Shown here one piece after another: positions 7,174 through 13,539 of a stretch of 13,539 nt of DNA. The notes beneath the pieces are model-generated. The model was not told where the DNA came from, did not search any database, and was given only the letters and a program-made list of their open reading frames with translations. Every line of letters starts with the position of its first letter. Positions within the stretch are counted from its first letter, which is position 1. The position numbers were made by a program, and so were the translations under genes. The DNA is from SAR92 clade bacterium. Its GTDB lineage: Bacteria > Pseudomonadota > Gammaproteobacteria > Pseudomonadales > Porticoccaceae. The stretch lies in the NCBI GenBank assembly GCA_018607545.1, contig JABBBF010000079.1:1-13539 (forward strand), given 5' to 3'.

Positions 7174-7620
7174 TCAGGCCTGGTCCCGAGCCGTCAATTT
7201 ACATTTGATATATTCACTGTGGCGAATATGTAGCAGATCTGCCACGCGACGAATGATCCCTTCTTCATGCTTATCCAGATGGCCATCGGCAAAAGCCACC
7301 CGCCACATCGCGGTCATCAGATCCATCTTTTTATCCTGGTTAAAATGGGCATTGATCTCGACGGTAAACTGATACAGCGACGTAGCCTCCGCGACCTCAT
7401 CCCGAGACAGCAGAATTAACTCATCCACCTGCTCGGTGCTAAGTTCCAGCATCTGGGCAAGGGTATTGCTAATTGAAGCCAGCTCATCCTCACTAAGATT
7501 GCCATCAATCACCATCACCTCGATCAGCAGCGCTGCAGTGGCGAGTTGCTCGCCACTTAGACCACTGTCATCAGCCTCGATAACATTTCTGGCGAAAAAG
7601 GCCTTAATTTTATTGATCAT
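7174..7620 (-). CDS. TerB-like tellurite-resistance family protein
   Basis: A 148-aa all-helical protein of the TerB/DUF533-like superfamily. Two halves each carry the acidic TerB pattern: VIDGNLSEDE near residue 38 and FADGHLDKHE near 110 (DGxLxxxE). These suggest metal binding. The biochemical role of stand-alone TerB proteins is unknown, and tellurite resistance should not be assumed because no other ter gene is present. Its ATG overlaps the transaldolase stop by one base (TAATG), so it is the last gene of a dusA-tal-terB operon. It is soluble, with no signal peptide. Confidence 0.8.
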   Translation of the reverse strand: MINKIKAFFARNVIEADDSGLSGEQLATAALLIEVMVIDGNLSEDELASISNTLAQMLELSTEQVDELILLSRDEVAEATSLYQFTVEINAHFNQDKKMDLMTAMWRVAFADGHLDKHEEGIIRRVADLLHIRHSEYIKCKLTARDQA

Positions 7621-8585
7621 TAGTTAAGATCTTTTAACCAGGTTTCCAGCTTGATCTGGTCGGCAACAAAGCCGCGAATACCTTCCGCCAGCTTCTCCGT
7701 CGCCATGGCATCCTGATTGAGCTCAAAGCGGAAAGTACTTTCATTACCCAGCTGGTAGTGAATTTTTGAACCCGTATTGGCGGGATCCAGCTTGCGCTCC
7801 AGAGAGCCGTAGTCATCATCCAGAGCCTGCAGTAACTGCGGGCTAATGGTCAATCGGTCACAGCCAGCCAGCTCGGTAATTTCTTCAGTATTTCTAAAGC
7901 TCGCACCCATCACTACAGTGTTGTAGCCAGTCTGCTTGTAGTAATTGTAGATGCGGCTCACCGACTGTACGCCGGGATCATCTGCTGGCGCATACTCAGT
8001 CAGACCAGTGGAGTTCTTGTACCAGTCGAGAATTCTTCCGACAAAAGGCGAGATCAAAAATGCCCCCGCATCTGCCGCAGCCTCTGCCTGGGTAAAGTTA
8101 AACAGCAGGGTCAGATTGCAGCTAATGCCTTCCTTTTCCAATTGCTCAGCAGCGCGAATCCCTTCCCAGGTTGAAGCCATTTTAATCAGTACGCGCTCTT
8201 TGCCGATACCCGCCTGCTCATAGAGATTGATCAGGTGACGGGCCTTGGCAATCGAAGCCTCGGCATCAAAGGAGAGGCGTGCATCAACTTCTGTGGAGAC
8301 GCGGCCCGGAATCTGCTCGAGAATCTTTTCACCAAAACCCACAGCCAGTCTATCCATACAGTCTGAAACCTGCTCGTTACTGGATTGTCGGCCACTCATG
8401 GAGTCAGCAACAATTGAATCCACCAGGCCGCGATAGGCAGGCATCTGAGCCGCTTTTAACAGCAGTGAGGGATTGGTGGTGGCGTCCTCGGGTGAATATT
8501 GCGCAATCGCATCAAAATCACCGGTATCTGCTACAACGGTGGTTATCTCTTTTAATTGGGCAAGTTTACTTTTGTTGTTGCTCAT
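7620..8585 (-). CDS. tal: Transaldolase
   Basis: A 321-aa class I transaldolase of the TalA/TalB type. It moves a dihydroxyacetone unit between sedoheptulose 7-phosphate and glyceraldehyde 3-phosphate in the non-oxidative pentose phosphate pathway (cytosol). Visible active-site residues are D20 (VVADTGDF), the Schiff-base Lys K135 in [14 protein letters not shown]99 in [12 protein letters not shown], and the [34 protein letters not shown] stretch. Length and motifs are normal for TalB. The start is the ATG at 8585-8583, overlapping the dusA stop as TAATG. A TAATG junction is also used to enter the next gene. It is intact. Confidence 0.96.
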   Translation of the reverse strand: MSNNKSKLAQLKEITTVVADTGDFDAIAQYSPEDATTNPSLLLKAAQMPAYRGLVDSIVADSMSGRQSSNEQVSDCMDRLAVGFGEKILEQIPGRVSTEVDARLSFDAEASIAKARHLINLYEQAGIGKERVLIKMASTWEGIRAAEQLEKEGISCNLTLLFNFTQAEAAADAGAFLISPFVGRILDWYKNSTGLTEYAPADDPGVQSVSRIYNYYKQTGYNTVVMGASFRNTEEITELAGCDRLTISPQLLQALDDDYGSLERKLDPANTGSKIHYQLGNESTFRFELNQDAMATEKLAEGIRGFVADQIKLETWLKDLN

Positions 8586-9562
8586 TAACCTTTTACTCCA
8601 GATGTCTTTGCTAATGCAGTGGTTAAAACCTCAATACCGGCCGAGGATTTATGTGCGTTTTCGCTGATATGTCGCCTGTATTGGCGTGCCCCGGGCATAC
8701 CGTGGAACAGGCCCAGAATATGGCGGGTCATGGCACTTAACTTGGTGCCTTTTGATAATTCATTATCCACGTATTTAAGAAACTCTTCAGCAACTTTTTC
8801 ACGTGTTTTTAGCGGATTGTCGCTGCCATAGATAAATTGATCTACGCTAGCCAGCAAGTATGGATTGGTATAGGCCTCGCGCCCGATCATCACCCCATCG
8901 AGGTGTTTTAGATGCTCCGCCGACTGCTCAAGCGAAGTGATACCGCCATTAATAATAATCTCCAGATGAGGGAAGTCTCTCTTTAGCTGGTAGACCCGAT
9001 CATAGTTCAGTTCCGGGATCTCGCGATTCTGTTTTGGGCTAAGACCCTTAAGCCAGGCCTTGCGGGCATGCACCAGGAAAGTATCACAGCCACTTTTGGC
9101 AACGGTATCGACAAACTCGCAGAGAAACTCATAGCTATCAAAATCATCCACACCAATCCGATGTTTCACCGTAATAGGCAAATCCACCGCATCTTGCATC
9201 GCCGCCACGCAGTCTGCAGTAATCTGCGCATTCTTCATCATCACCGCGCCAAACATCCCATTCTGAACTCGGTCGCTGGGGCAGCCGCAGTTTAGGTTGA
9301 TCTCTGCATAGTCATACTGGCTGGCCAGCACGCAGGCCTTGGCTAAGTCGCCTGGATTGCTGCCACCCAGTTGCAGAGCCACAGGATGCTCAAAGGGATC
9401 CATCTGCAGATGGTGGTGGGTATCGCCATGGATAATTGCCCCGGTGGTAATCATCTCAGTATAGAGAACCGCATGCTGGCTCATCAGGCGCATAAAATAG
9501 CGACAGTGGCGGTCAGTCCAGTCGAGCATGGGGGCTACACAGAATTTTCTATTTAAGGGCAT
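8585..9562 (-). CDS. dusA: tRNA-dihydrouridine(20/20a) synthase DusA
   Basis: A 325-aa flavin enzyme that reduces uridine to dihydrouridine at positions 20 and 20a of the tRNA D-loop, using FMN and NADPH. It starts with [19 protein letters not shown], the usual DusA N-terminus. The catalytic Cys is C94 in [14 protein letters not shown]. Further family segments are [34 protein letters not shown] (RNA and substrate binding), IIINGGI and [10 protein letters not shown] (flavin phosphate binding). The subfamily call rests on [15 protein letters not shown] and on the C-terminal [21 protein letters not shown] sequence. The start at 9562 has no clear ribosome site. It heads the operon with tal and terB and is divergent from uvrC. 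Confidence 0.95.
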   Translation of the reverse strand: MPLNRKFCVAPMLDWTDRHCRYFMRLMSQHAVLYTEMITTGAIIHGDTHHHLQMDPFEHPVALQLGGSNPGDLAKACVLASQYDYAEINLNCGCPSDRVQNGMFGAVMMKNAQITADCVAAMQDAVDLPITVKHRIGVDDFDSYEFLCEFVDTVAKSGCDTFLVHARKAWLKGLSPKQNREIPELNYDRVYQLKRDFPHLEIIINGGITSLEQSAEHLKHLDGVMIGREAYTNPYLLASVDQFIYGSDNPLKTREKVAEEFLKYVDNELSKGTKLSAMTRHILGLFHGMPGARQYRRHISENAHKSSAGIEVLTTALAKTSGVKG

Positions 9563-9615
9563 TTTATTTACTGGTAATAGATAGCTATAGGGGCTTGGTG
9601 TTTAAACAATCTGCA

Positions 9616-9621
9616 ATTATA
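9616..9621 (-). promoter_or_regulatory. Possible -10 box for the dusA-tal-terB operon
   Basis: Read on the minus strand this is a perfect TATAAT, about 55 bases before the dusA ATG. No convincing -35 lies 16-18 bases upstream. The divergent uvrC promoter must lie in the same 141-base gap (9563-9703), but no clear box for it was found. Confidence 0.35.
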
Positions 9622-9703
9622 GAATCCCTGAGTAGAAAAGTCCGTTAATCAGTAAAATAAGATTACAGTGATCCAACTGGACTTAAAAACGTTACAATTG
9701 ATT

Positions 9704-11527
9704 ATGGCTTTCGATCACAAATCCTTCCTCAAATCCCTGACTCTGCGCCCAGGCATCTACCAGATGTTTGATAGCGACGAGCAGATACTCTATGTGGGCA
9801 AAGCCAAAAATCTTAAAAATCGCGTTAGCAGTTATTTTCGCAAGACTGGGTTAACCCCGAAAACAGCTGCGCTGGTTAAGCGTATCGCCAAAATAGATGT
9901 GACCGTAACTGAGACGGAAACCGAAGCGCTGATTCTCGAGCACAATCTGATTAAGCAAAATCATCCGCCCTACAATATTTTGATGCGCGATGATAAGAGC
10001 TATCCCTATATCTTTCTCTCCGATCGCGATCAATGGCCGCGGCTGGCATTTCATCGTGGCGCGAAAAAGGCCAAGGGTACTTACTTTGGGCCTTTCCCCA
10101 ATGCCTATGCGGTTCGGGAAAGCATGAGCTTTCTGCAGAAGACGTTTAAGGTTCGCCAGTGTGAGGATGTCTTTTTTAAAAACCGTTCGCGGCCCTGTCT
10201 GCAATATCAAATCAAACGCTGCACCGCGCCCTGTGTTGATCTGGTCAGTGCCGAAGATTACAGCGCCGATGTAGAGTCAACGCGACTCTATCTGGATGGC
10301 AAGGCGGATAAGTTGCTTAAGCAGTTGGAAGTGGAGATGGAGGCGTCGTCGAGCGAACTGCAATTTGAGAAAGCCGCAGAGCATCGCGACCAGATCTCTG
10401 CTCTGCGCAGGGTGCAGTCAGAGCAGATGATTGAGAAGGGCAAGGGAACGGTGGATGTGGTTGCCGGTGCCGTGAGCAATGGTCAGGCCTGTGTACATAT
10501 GCTCTATATTCGTCAGGGTCGGATTCTTGGCAGTCGCAGCTATTATCCCAAGGCGCCACTGGCAGAGCAGGTTTCAGATCTTCTCGATGAATTTTTACCC
10601 CACCTCTATCTCAATGGTGCCGGTCGTCCTGATCTGCCCAAGGAAATTATTGTCAATGCAGCTGTTGAAGGTGCCGAGACACTCTGTGCAGCCTTAAAGG
10701 ACAGAGTGGGGCGCAATTTTGAGATTCGCGATTCGGTGCGCGGCTTTCGCGCCAAGTGGGTTGAGTTGGCCCAGCGAACTGCCGAGCAGAATCTGACTGC
10801 CAAACTGGCATCGAAAAAGACCATTGAACAGCGTTTTGAATCCCTGCGAGAAACTGTGGGTTTAGAGCAGACACCTCAGCGGCTGGAATGTTTTGATATC
10901 AGCCATAGCAGCGGTGAGGCGGTGGTGGCCAGCTGTGTGGTTTTTGATTCCAATGGTGCGCTCAAAAGCGATTACCGGCGCTTTAATATTGAGGGCATTA
11001 CCGACGGTGATGACTATGCGGCGATGGAGCAGGCCATTCGGCGCCGGTACAAACGGTTGATGAAAGGCGAGGGCAAGCTGCCGGATATATTGTTGATTGA
11101 TGGCGGTAAGGGCCAGATTGGTATTGCCAAAGATGTGCTGGCTGATCTGGGTGTGGTCGGGGTGATGATTTTGGGCGTGGCCAAGGGCACGACCAGAAAG
11201 CCCGGGCTCGAAACCCTGATTTTGGCCGATCAGGACAACAAGGTGATTGCCCGGCCCCAGCAGGCTGCACTGCATCTGATTCAGCAGATCCGCGATGAGG
11301 CGCACCGTTTTGCGATTACCGGTCACAAGGCGCGACGCGATAAAAAACGTCGCACTTCACCGTTGGAAGGCATCCCGGGGGTGGGACCAACCCGGCGGCG
11401 AGATCTGTTAAAACACTTTGGTGGTATTCAAGAAGTAAAGAAGGCCAGTGTGGCTGATTTGATGAAAGTGCCAAATATAAGCAAAAAGGTTGCTGATGCT
11501 ATTTACAGTGCGCTGTATAATGAATAA
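9704..11527 (+). CDS. uvrC: Excinuclease ABC subunit C (UvrC)
   Basis: Nucleotide excision repair nuclease that makes both incisions around a lesion once UvrB is loaded. It is 607 aa from this start. Domains: GIY-YIG nuclease at about 15-95 (GIY at 17-19, YVG at 30-32, Arg40, and Glu in TETEALILEHNLIK); a Cys-rich segment (CLQYQIKRCTAPC); the UVR UvrB-binding motif around 205-240 (LQFEKAAEHRDQI); the RNase H-like 5' nuclease domain (FDISHSSGEAVVASCVVF, LLIDGGKGQ, EAHRFAITGHKARRDK); and the HhH2 DNA-binding end (SPLEGIPGVGPTRRRDLLKHFGG). A longer reading from GTG at 9668 would add 12 residues. The ATG at 9704 is preferred because MAFDHKSFLKSL aligns with the usual UvrC N-terminus. Neither has a strong ribosome site. 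It is followed by pgsA, as in E. coli. Confidence 0.95.
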   Translation: MAFDHKSFLKSLTLRPGIYQMFDSDEQILYVGKAKNLKNRVSSYFRKTGLTPKTAALVKRIAKIDVTVTETETEALILEHNLIKQNHPPYNILMRDDKSYPYIFLSDRDQWPRLAFHRGAKKAKGTYFGPFPNAYAVRESMSFLQKTFKVRQCEDVFFKNRSRPCLQYQIKRCTAPCVDLVSAEDYSADVESTRLYLDGKADKLLKQLEVEMEASSSELQFEKAAEHRDQISALRRVQSEQMIEKGKGTVDVVAGAVSNGQACVHMLYIRQGRILGSRSYYPKAPLAEQVSDLLDEFLPHLYLNGAGRPDLPKEIIVNAAVEGAETLCAALKDRVGRNFEIRDSVRGFRAKWVELAQRTAEQNLTAKLASKKTIEQRFESLRETVGLEQTPQRLECFDISHSSGEAVVASCVVFDSNGALKSDYRRFNIEGITDGDDYAAMEQAIRRRYKRLMKGEGKLPDILLIDGGKGQIGIAKDVLADLGVVGVMILGVAKGTTRKPGLETLILADQDNKVIARPQQAALHLIQQIRDEAHRFAITGHKARRDKKRRTSPLEGIPGVGPTRRRDLLKHFGGIQEVKKASVADLMKVPNISKKVADAIYSALYNE

Positions 11528-11595
11528 GTTCGCGGTGGTTAAGTGTATATAGTTAGTAAAGCCGCCCTCTAGTCATTAAATAAGAAGACAACGCA

Positions 11596-12156
11596 ATGTG
11601 GAACCTGCCCAATATCCTGACCCTGCTGAGAATTGCCCTGATTCCGGTGTTTATTATCGTCTACTACAGTGCATGGGAACTGCATAACCTGGCGGCAGCG
11701 GCTATATTTGGCCTGGCGGCGGCCACTGACTGGGTGGATGGTTATGTAGCGCGAAAATACAATATGATTACAGCCTTTGGTGCATTCCTCGATCCGGTGG
11801 CCGATAAGCTGATTGTGGTGGCGGCTATGGTGATGTTGCTGGAGGTTCATGCGACCCCATGGTTTGCACTGCCTGCTATTGTGATTATAGGCCGCGAGAT
11901 TGTGATTTCTGCACTCCGTGAGTGGATGGCCGAGATGGGCTATCGCGGCACGGTGGCGGTTGCCATGATTGGCAAGATCAAGACCTGGGTGCAGATGGTC
12001 GCGATTGCTGTATTGCTGGCGGCTAAGCCGGAGCAGGAGTTTCTAACGCTTTTGGGTTTTATTGCAATCTATGTCGCGGCGGCCCTGACTCTTTGGTCGA
12101 TGGTGCATTATCTGCGCGCCGCATGGCCTCAATTGAGTGCCGGCGGAGATAAGTAG
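11596..12156 (+). CDS. pgsA: CDP-diacylglycerol--glycerol-3-phosphate 3-phosphatidyltransferase
   Basis: An integral membrane enzyme that makes phosphatidylglycerol phosphate from CDP-diacylglycerol and sn-glycerol 3-phosphate, the committed step to PG and cardiolipin. It is 186 aa, normal for PgsA. The CDP-alcohol phosphotransferase motif DGx2ARx8Gx3Dx3D is complete: D48-G49, A52-R53, G62, D66, D70. The N-terminal MWNLPNILTLLRIALIP is typical, and about five or six hydrophobic segments are visible. It lies 68 bases after uvrC, probably in the same transcript; AAGAAG about 10 bases upstream is a weak ribosome site. Confidence 0.95.
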   Translation: MWNLPNILTLLRIALIPVFIIVYYSAWELHNLAAAAIFGLAAATDWVDGYVARKYNMITAFGAFLDPVADKLIVVAAMVMLLEVHATPWFALPAIVIIGREIVISALREWMAEMGYRGTVAVAMIGKIKTWVQMVAIAVLLAAKPEQEFLTLLGFIAIYVAAALTLWSMVHYLRAAWPQLSAGGDK

Positions 12157-12176
12157 TTAATTGAGGCGATAAGTGG

Positions 12177-12204
12177 TTGATTTATTGCTGGTAATCCCTA
12201 GAAT
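12177..12204 (+). promoter_or_regulatory. Sigma70-type promoter for the tRNA operon
   Basis: TTGATT (12177-12182), a 16-base spacer, then TAGAAT (12199-12204), 20 bases after pgsA. A small CTTC-GCAA-GAAG hairpin follows at about 12211-12222. It lies directly upstream of the degenerate tRNA-Cys copy, so transcripts would run through that copy and the hairpin element before the intact tRNA-Cys. Confidence 0.55.
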
Positions 12205-12241
12205 ACGGCCTCTTCGCAAGAAGCTCGATACAAGTTATTTA

Positions 12242-12303
12242 GACCCAGTAGCAAAGATGCTGTGTACAGCAGTAGTCTTTGATTGGCGCCATCGTCGTTT
12301 CGA
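12242..12303 (+). pseudogene. Degenerate partial tRNA-Cys copy, broken at the T-loop
   Basis: Blocks shared in order with the intact tRNA-Cys: atacaagtt (12228-12236 versus 12417-12425, in the 5' flank), gtagcaaag (12248-12256 versus 12434-12442), atgctgtg (12257-12264 versus 12448-12455) and cgccatcgtcg (12287-12297 versus 12467-12477), then TTCGA of the T-loop. The acceptor strand has decayed (gacccag), the D-loop is 5 bases shorter and the anticodon arm no longer pairs, so it cannot be a working tRNA. Just after the hairpin element, gattcttccgacc (12373-12385) resembles the 3' side of the same T-arm (gattccgaccc). This suggests the element interrupts the T-loop. In E. coli tRNA-Gly (glyW) lies between pgsA and cysT; no tRNA-Gly is seen here. 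Confidence 0.65.
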
Positions 12304-12305
12304 CC

Positions 12306-12373
12306 GATTGCGAAGCAATCAGCAACGAGCGAAGCGAAGCCCGAAGGGGCTTAACAGTCGATAGGCTGTTAAG
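12306..12373. repeat. Three-hairpin element, copy A
   Basis: Three consecutive inverted repeats. (1) gattgcgaagcaatc, 12306-12320, a 6-bp stem with GAA loop. (2) aagccc-gaag-gggctt, 12337-12352. (3) cttaacagtc, loop gata, ggctgttaag, 12350-12373; it shares ctt with hairpin 2, so the two may compete. The order, spacing and sequence parallel copy B at 12733-12813 in the same orientation. GCGAAGC is known as an unusually stable DNA mini-hairpin. Confidence 0.7.
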
Positions 12374-12427
12374 ATTCTTCCGACCGTCTAAAGAGTGAGA
12401 CCGACGAGTCGTTAAAATACAAGTTTA

Positions 12428-12505
<78 letters not shown>

Positions 12506-12574
12506 AAAAAAGATGTTTCACCGGCTAATCATTCTTATTAGCCATAGGCTTTACCAGCCTTGCACGATTACCCT

Positions 12575-12661
12575 GCCCGGGTGGCGAAATTGGTAGACGC
12601 AAGGGACTTAAAATCCCTCGGTGGCAACACCGTGCCGGTTCAAGTCCGGCCCCGGGCACCA
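12575..12661 (+). tRNA. tRNA-Leu (anticodon UAA)
   Basis: A class II tRNA with encoded CCA. The acceptor gcccggg (12575-12581) pairs with cccgggc (12651-12657), the discriminator is A, and CCA is at 12659-12661. The anticodon stem is aggga/tccct with loop cTTAAaa read as UAA. The long variable arm is cggtggcaacaccg-like, and the T-arm is gccgg-ttcaagt-ccggc. Its last 16 bases are repeated exactly at 12821-12836. Confidence 0.96.
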
Positions 12662-12732
12662 TAAATACCCCAGAAATTAATACCACTGCCATGTTAATTT
12701 AAAACGCCTATCTGTGGACTTGAAGCGGTGAG

Positions 12733-12813
12733 GTTCACAAAATGCGAAGCATTTTGAACGAGGCGCGAAGCGACGAAGCCCCGCAGGGGTTGTAACAGCC
12801 CCAAGGCTGTTAC
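12733..12813. repeat. Three-hairpin element, copy B
   Basis: Same order as copy A. (1) An 11-bp stem around GAA, 12733-12759 (gttc..aaaatgc / gcatttt..gaac, with a 2-base bulge). (2) agcccc-gca-ggggtt, 12777-12791. (3) gtaacagcc, loop ccaa, ggctgttac, 12792-12813, a perfect 9-bp stem. Relative to copy A, stem 3 shows a compensatory change (T-A to G-C at the base of the stem) and T-G to C-G inside. This argues for conserved folding. It sits between a T-arm-like ggttca (12732-12737) and a tRNA-Leu 3' end. Confidence 0.7.
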
Positions 12814-12836
12814 GAATAACCCGGCCCCGGGCACCA
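12814..12836 (+). pseudogene. Duplicated tRNA-Leu 3' end (T-arm to CCA)
   Basis: Bases 12821-12836 (ccggccccgggcacca) repeat the last 16 bases of the intact tRNA-Leu (12646-12661) exactly, at an offset of 175 bases. No matching 5' half of a tRNA-Leu precedes it apart from a T-arm-like ggttca on the far side of copy B. It is therefore a fragment, resembling an att-type 3'-end duplication or a tRNA copy interrupted in the T-loop. The gap 12662-13196 contains this fragment, copy B, the EF-hand frame and the moaC promoter. Confidence 0.7.
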
Positions 12837-12943
12837 CATATCCACGTAACCCATTGCTTGGCTCAAAACTTTTAAGGGGTAGTCGTGGCATCCTATTTAT
12901 TATCAGATTTTAGAAATTTTTTAGACACTTTTTGATAAGCAGT

Positions 12944-13100
12944 TTAGAAATCGTTTTTGTCGAGTTTTCCATCTCCATCTTGATCTAAAATTTTAATGCC
13001 TAACGCCCCCAATAACCGCATCAATTTGAGTCCCAACCATATAATTACGCTAAGTAAAGAGGCAGCTAAAACTTTACTGAATGGACTAGTGGCGATTCAT
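12944..13100 (-). pseudogene. Small membrane EF-hand protein, apparently frameshifted at its start
   Basis: Read on the minus strand from 13096 to 12944, a 50-codon open frame encodes a hydrophobic segment (VLAASLLSVIIWLGLKLMRLL) and then ILDQDGDGKLDKNDF at the very C-terminus. DQDGDGKLDKND is a perfect 12-residue EF-hand loop, with Asp at positions 1, 3, 5, 9 and 12. Within this frame the only ATG would leave 25 residues. However, an ATG at 13100-13098, preceded by AGAG, lies one base out of frame and is followed four codons later by TAG. Removing one base would give a 51-residue small protein. It is either a freshly frameshifted gene, a sequencing error, or a gene using a rare start. It is divergent from moaC. 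Calcium binding is inferred from the loop alone. Confidence 0.5.
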
Positions 13101-13106
13101 TACTCT

Positions 13107-13135
13107 TTGAGCTATCTGGCTTAATGCAGTATATA
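13107..13135 (+). promoter_or_regulatory. Sigma70-type promoter for moaC
   Basis: TTGAGC (13107-13112), a 17-base spacer, then TATATA (13130-13135), 61 bases before the moaC ATG. The spacing is ideal. No molybdenum-cofactor riboswitch is recognised in the roughly 55-base leader, which is too short for one. Confidence 0.55.
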
Positions 13136-13196
13136 AGCCTGTTAGACTTTGCCATAATAGAGAGTATTCAAATAAATATGTGATTACGGAATTTCC

Positions 13197-13539
13197 ATGT
13201 CAAAACTAACCCACCTAAACCCCAGTGGCGAAGCCCATATGGTTGATGTATCGGATAAAGCTGATACCAGCCGCACCGCTATTGCCCAGTCCCAAGTTGA
13301 GTTAACCCCATCTATTGTCACAGCGATCACCGATAGCAATCTGTCCAAGGGCGATCTCTATGCAACGGCCAGAATTGCCGGTATTCAGGCGGCAAAAAAA
13401 ACCAGTGATTTAATTCCCCTTTGCCACCCTCTACCCCTTTCAAAAGTAACCCTGGATATTCAGCTGCAGGGCAATACCTTGATGATTACCGCTCTGTGTA
13501 AAACCACCGGCAAAACCGGTGTTGAGATGGAAGCGCTGA
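13197..13539 (+). CDS. moaC: Cyclic pyranopterin monophosphate synthase MoaC (3' end outside window)
   Basis: Molybdenum cofactor biosynthesis enzyme that, with the radical-SAM protein MoaA, turns GTP into cyclic pyranopterin monophosphate. The first 114 codons are present out of about 160. It begins [22 protein letters not shown], very close to E. coli MoaC. Catalytic-site residues visible are K51 ([13 protein letters not shown]), H77 (IPLCHPL), and E110 and E112 in [11 protein letters not shown]. The catalytic Asp and Lys of the later DMCKA-type motif lie beyond the window. The frame is open to the last base. Its ribosome site is weak (CGGA about 8 bases upstream). Confidence 0.95.
   Translation, partial: MSKLTHLNPSGEAHMVDVSDKADTSRTAIAQSQVELTPSIVTAITDSNLSKGDLYATARIAGIQAAKKTSDLIPLCHPLPLSKVTLDIQLQGNTLMITALCKTTGKTGVEMEAL

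Noticed and set aside
9668..9703. GTG at 9668 as the uvrC start (12 extra residues).
   Set aside because: The added residues do not look like a UvrC N-terminus, whereas MAFDHKSFLKSL from 9704 lines up with the usual family start.
12173..12364. A 63-codon plus-strand open frame after pgsA.
   Set aside because: It spans the tRNA promoter, the decayed tRNA-Cys and the hairpin element. The RFDRLRSNQQRAKRSPKGLNS-like ending is just translation of the hairpin repeats, a pattern often annotated falsely as a hypothetical protein.
12306..12373. Reading the hairpin elements as integron attC sites, a CRISPR array or an intrinsic terminator.
   Set aside because: There is no integrase, no regular repeat-spacer pattern and no U-tract after hairpin 3. 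Two copies of a three-hairpin unit do not match attC architecture.
12694..12891. A 65-codon minus-strand open frame after tRNA-Leu.
   Set aside because: It covers hairpin element B and the duplicated tRNA-Leu 3' end, so structured RNA or repeat DNA explains it.

Overview
The window looks like chromosomal DNA of a free-living, probably marine gammaproteobacterium. The reasons are a close E. coli/Pseudomonas-like HrpA, DusA, TalB, UvrC, PgsA and MoaC, an uvrC-pgsA-tRNA-Cys-tRNA-Leu order like that of E. coli, and moderate GC content. A Cellvibrionales/SAR92-type lineage is a guess from general style only. Most genes are housekeeping genes. There is no phage, IS or CRISPR.

Layout. Positions 2-2284 hold the C-terminal part of the RNA helicase HrpA (5' end outside the window). 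Positions 2348-4497 hold a compact metallopeptide locus: an ECF/sigmaE-like promoter, then a secreted precursor with eight EGKCG motifs (HvfA/bufferin type), a DUF692 multinuclear iron oxidase (HvfB/MbnB type) and a DUF2063 partner protein (HvfC). From family knowledge, HvfB and HvfC would convert the EGKC cysteines into copper-binding groups before export of HvfA. A MlaA/VacJ-family protein without a lipobox follows (4593-5291). Next comes a two-gene partner-switching module: a degenerate receiver fused to a PP2C phosphatase (5471-6655), and its STAS anti-sigma-antagonist-like partner (6656-7141).

On the minus strand, dusA, tal and a TerB-like gene (9562 down to 7174) form an operon whose two junctions are both TAATG overlaps. 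It is divergent from uvrC (9704-11527), which is followed by pgsA (11596-12156).

Positions 12177-12836 are the structurally strangest part. There is a tRNA promoter, a decayed partial tRNA-Cys, intact tRNA-Cys(GCA) and tRNA-Leu(UAA), and a duplicated tRNA-Leu 3' end. Two related three-hairpin elements each sit where the T-loop of a broken tRNA copy would be. Positions 12837-13196 hold a short minus-strand reading frame encoding a membrane segment plus a perfect EF-hand loop, apparently separated from its ATG by one base, and a good sigma70 promoter for moaC (13197 to the window end, 3' truncated).

The best candidates for new biology are the hvfABC-like locus with its promoter and unusual alternation of Cys and Ala repeats, and the pair of T-loop-embedded hairpin elements beside the tRNA genes.
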